This document shows positions 62,855 through 64,000 of a DNA stretch of 64,000 nt, piece after piece. The notes under the pieces were generated by a model. The model ran no database searches. It was not told where the DNA came from and saw nothing but the letters and a program-made list of their open reading frames with translations. Both the position numbers and the translations under genes were made by a program. Location of the stretch: the NCBI GenBank assembly GCA_009823505.1, contig VZQC01008065.1, forward strand, positions 384,145-448,144, written 5' to 3'. How positions within the stretch are numbered: position 1 is the first letter of the stretch; each line of letters opens with the position of its first letter. The stretch is from Rhizomys pruinosus (taxonomy: Eukaryota; Chordata; Mammalia; Rodentia; Spalacidae).

Positions 62855-64000
62855 ACATAGACACCCACAGACACATATTCAAAAACCTCACCTGTAGAAG
62901 CACAGACCCTTCAACTGAGCCTCAGATGCTTGATGGGCAACTAAAAGCAGGATAAAAGTAGCATCTCTGAGAATAGTTTTTATTCCTATTTAATTTACAA
63001 ATATACTCAAGTTCTTGTTCAACTATGCTCATAACCATGTTAATTATGTAATAAATGTTCATTTAAAGCTGTACACACCTGCTCGACTCTGGAATCATCA
63101 AGACAAGAGTAACTGATAGCAATTATGTGAGCCAGACATCCTTAAAAGAAAACATTTGACATCTGTACTTTTAATTGATGCAGAATATTCTTGTCTTAGT
63201 TGCTTTAAATTATTTTGAAAGTATATGATCCTAAACTTGTTCTAAGAGAGTAATCATTCCCATCATTGAACCATTTAGAGAACCTTAATTCTTAAGCGAA
63301 TATGTTTAGGGGACTTCCTACTCCTTAACGTGGCATTTTCAATTATCATATTATCTCCCTGGTAGATACTCATCTTTCTACCATTCTAAGGAGGACACTT
63401 GGATTTAGGCAAATGTAAATGATACTCTGTGTCCTCTCCCTTGTCATTATTTTGAGGTAATAAAACTTCTCCATTGTGATGTATATCTTGATCCTGAATC
63501 GTTTTGGTATATCTCTTATAACTTTGCACTCCAGCTAAAGAGTAGAACCCATTGCATATCACACAACTAAGGCATTTTCAAGATTTGCAGGAACTTAGTA
63601 ATCAACAGATCATCAACCAGTATCCTTTTCTATTCCCTGTTCCCTACCACCGGAGCAGAGCCTCAGAGTCATTACCCATTGACTTAAACTTTTATGAATA
63701 GTATTTTCACTAAATCACCTTGGATTCTAGGGACAAGAGGACTGCAGCCAAACATCTAGTGACATATACAGCATTAACTGTTAGGAGTCCACCCACATTC
63801 CTCAGCGGCACTCTTACCAATTCTCTCAACTCTCACAGCGATCTCGGATAAGGCTCAATCCTCTGCAAATTAGTCCTGGTCATTCCAGACCCATAGGTCT
63901 GAACCAAAGAGATCCTGGACCGAAGCACACTACCTGTCCTGATTTCGGTTGTATCTCTCCAATTTCCTGAAATGGAAAAGCATAGGGAACAATTTCTATC
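62854..64000. other. Single-copy sequence, no gene seen
   Basis: The last 1.1 kb is moderately AT-rich with no recognised element or coding signal. The final 200 bases are slightly richer in CpG, but too short and sparse to call an island. Confidence 0.5.

Overview
This is a gene-poor stretch of a mammalian nuclear genome, almost certainly a mouse-like (muroid) rodent. The evidence is the repeat content: B1 (7SL-derived) SINEs, B3/B4-type SINEs, many copies of a B2-related tRNA-type SINE, and rodent L1 LINEs that fill roughly a third of the window. The B1 copies end with a CTACAGGGAGACCCTGTCTC-type motif and the B2-like SINE has its own 3' half, so I think this is neither house mouse nor Norway rat. 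I cannot name the species. I found no host protein-coding gene, no convincing exon and no CpG island. Every long reading frame with a recognisable product is L1 ORF1 or ORF2 debris, SINE antisense translation, or simple repeat.

Layout: 1-1.4 kb, AT-rich single-copy sequence with microsatellites. 1.4-5.9 kb, an old plus-strand L1. 6.4-11.9 kb, a second plus-strand L1 with ORF1 and ORF2 remnants, two B1 insertions and a 55-base poly-A tract inside ORF1. 11.95-14.4 kb, a broken SINE joined to a minus-strand L1. 15.2-16.6 kb, an older minus-strand L1 split by a SINE with clean target-site duplications. 16.6-20.8 kb, mostly single-copy sequence with nested SINEs. 20.85-26.66 kb, a large inverted duplication whose two arms differ mainly by small indels in their best part, with a single N at one junction. 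26.7-32.7 kb, SINEs and AT-rich sequence. 32.7-33.3 kb, a 5'-truncated L1. 34.1-34.65 kb, a probable ERV2 (betaretrovirus-like) LTR with an adjacent tRNA-Lys-type primer-binding site, followed by unclassified sequence to 38 kb. 38.0-39.4 kb, young SINEs including a SINE+B1 composite inside one target-site duplication. 40.95-41.28 kb, a 330-base assembly gap in poly-A. 42.6-46.9 kb, three L1 pieces and a noisy tandem duplication around a single N. 46.9-47.5 kb, an LTR-like segment. 47.6-52.8 kb, a 5'-complete minus-strand L1 carrying two young SINEs and a near-perfect U6 snRNA retrocopy. 52.8-64 kb, older SINEs, microsatellites, a three-unit 65-bp minisatellite and single-copy AT-rich DNA.

The elements do not act together as a pathway. 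They form a layered record: L1s inserted first and decayed (reverse transcriptase FADD motifs changed to FADN and FAED), and L1 machinery later copied SINEs and U6 RNA into them. I see no previously undescribed functional system. The most useful observations are the SINE-B1 composites, the young CpG-rich SINE family, the U6 retrocopy, and two duplications next to single-N joins that look like assembly artefacts.
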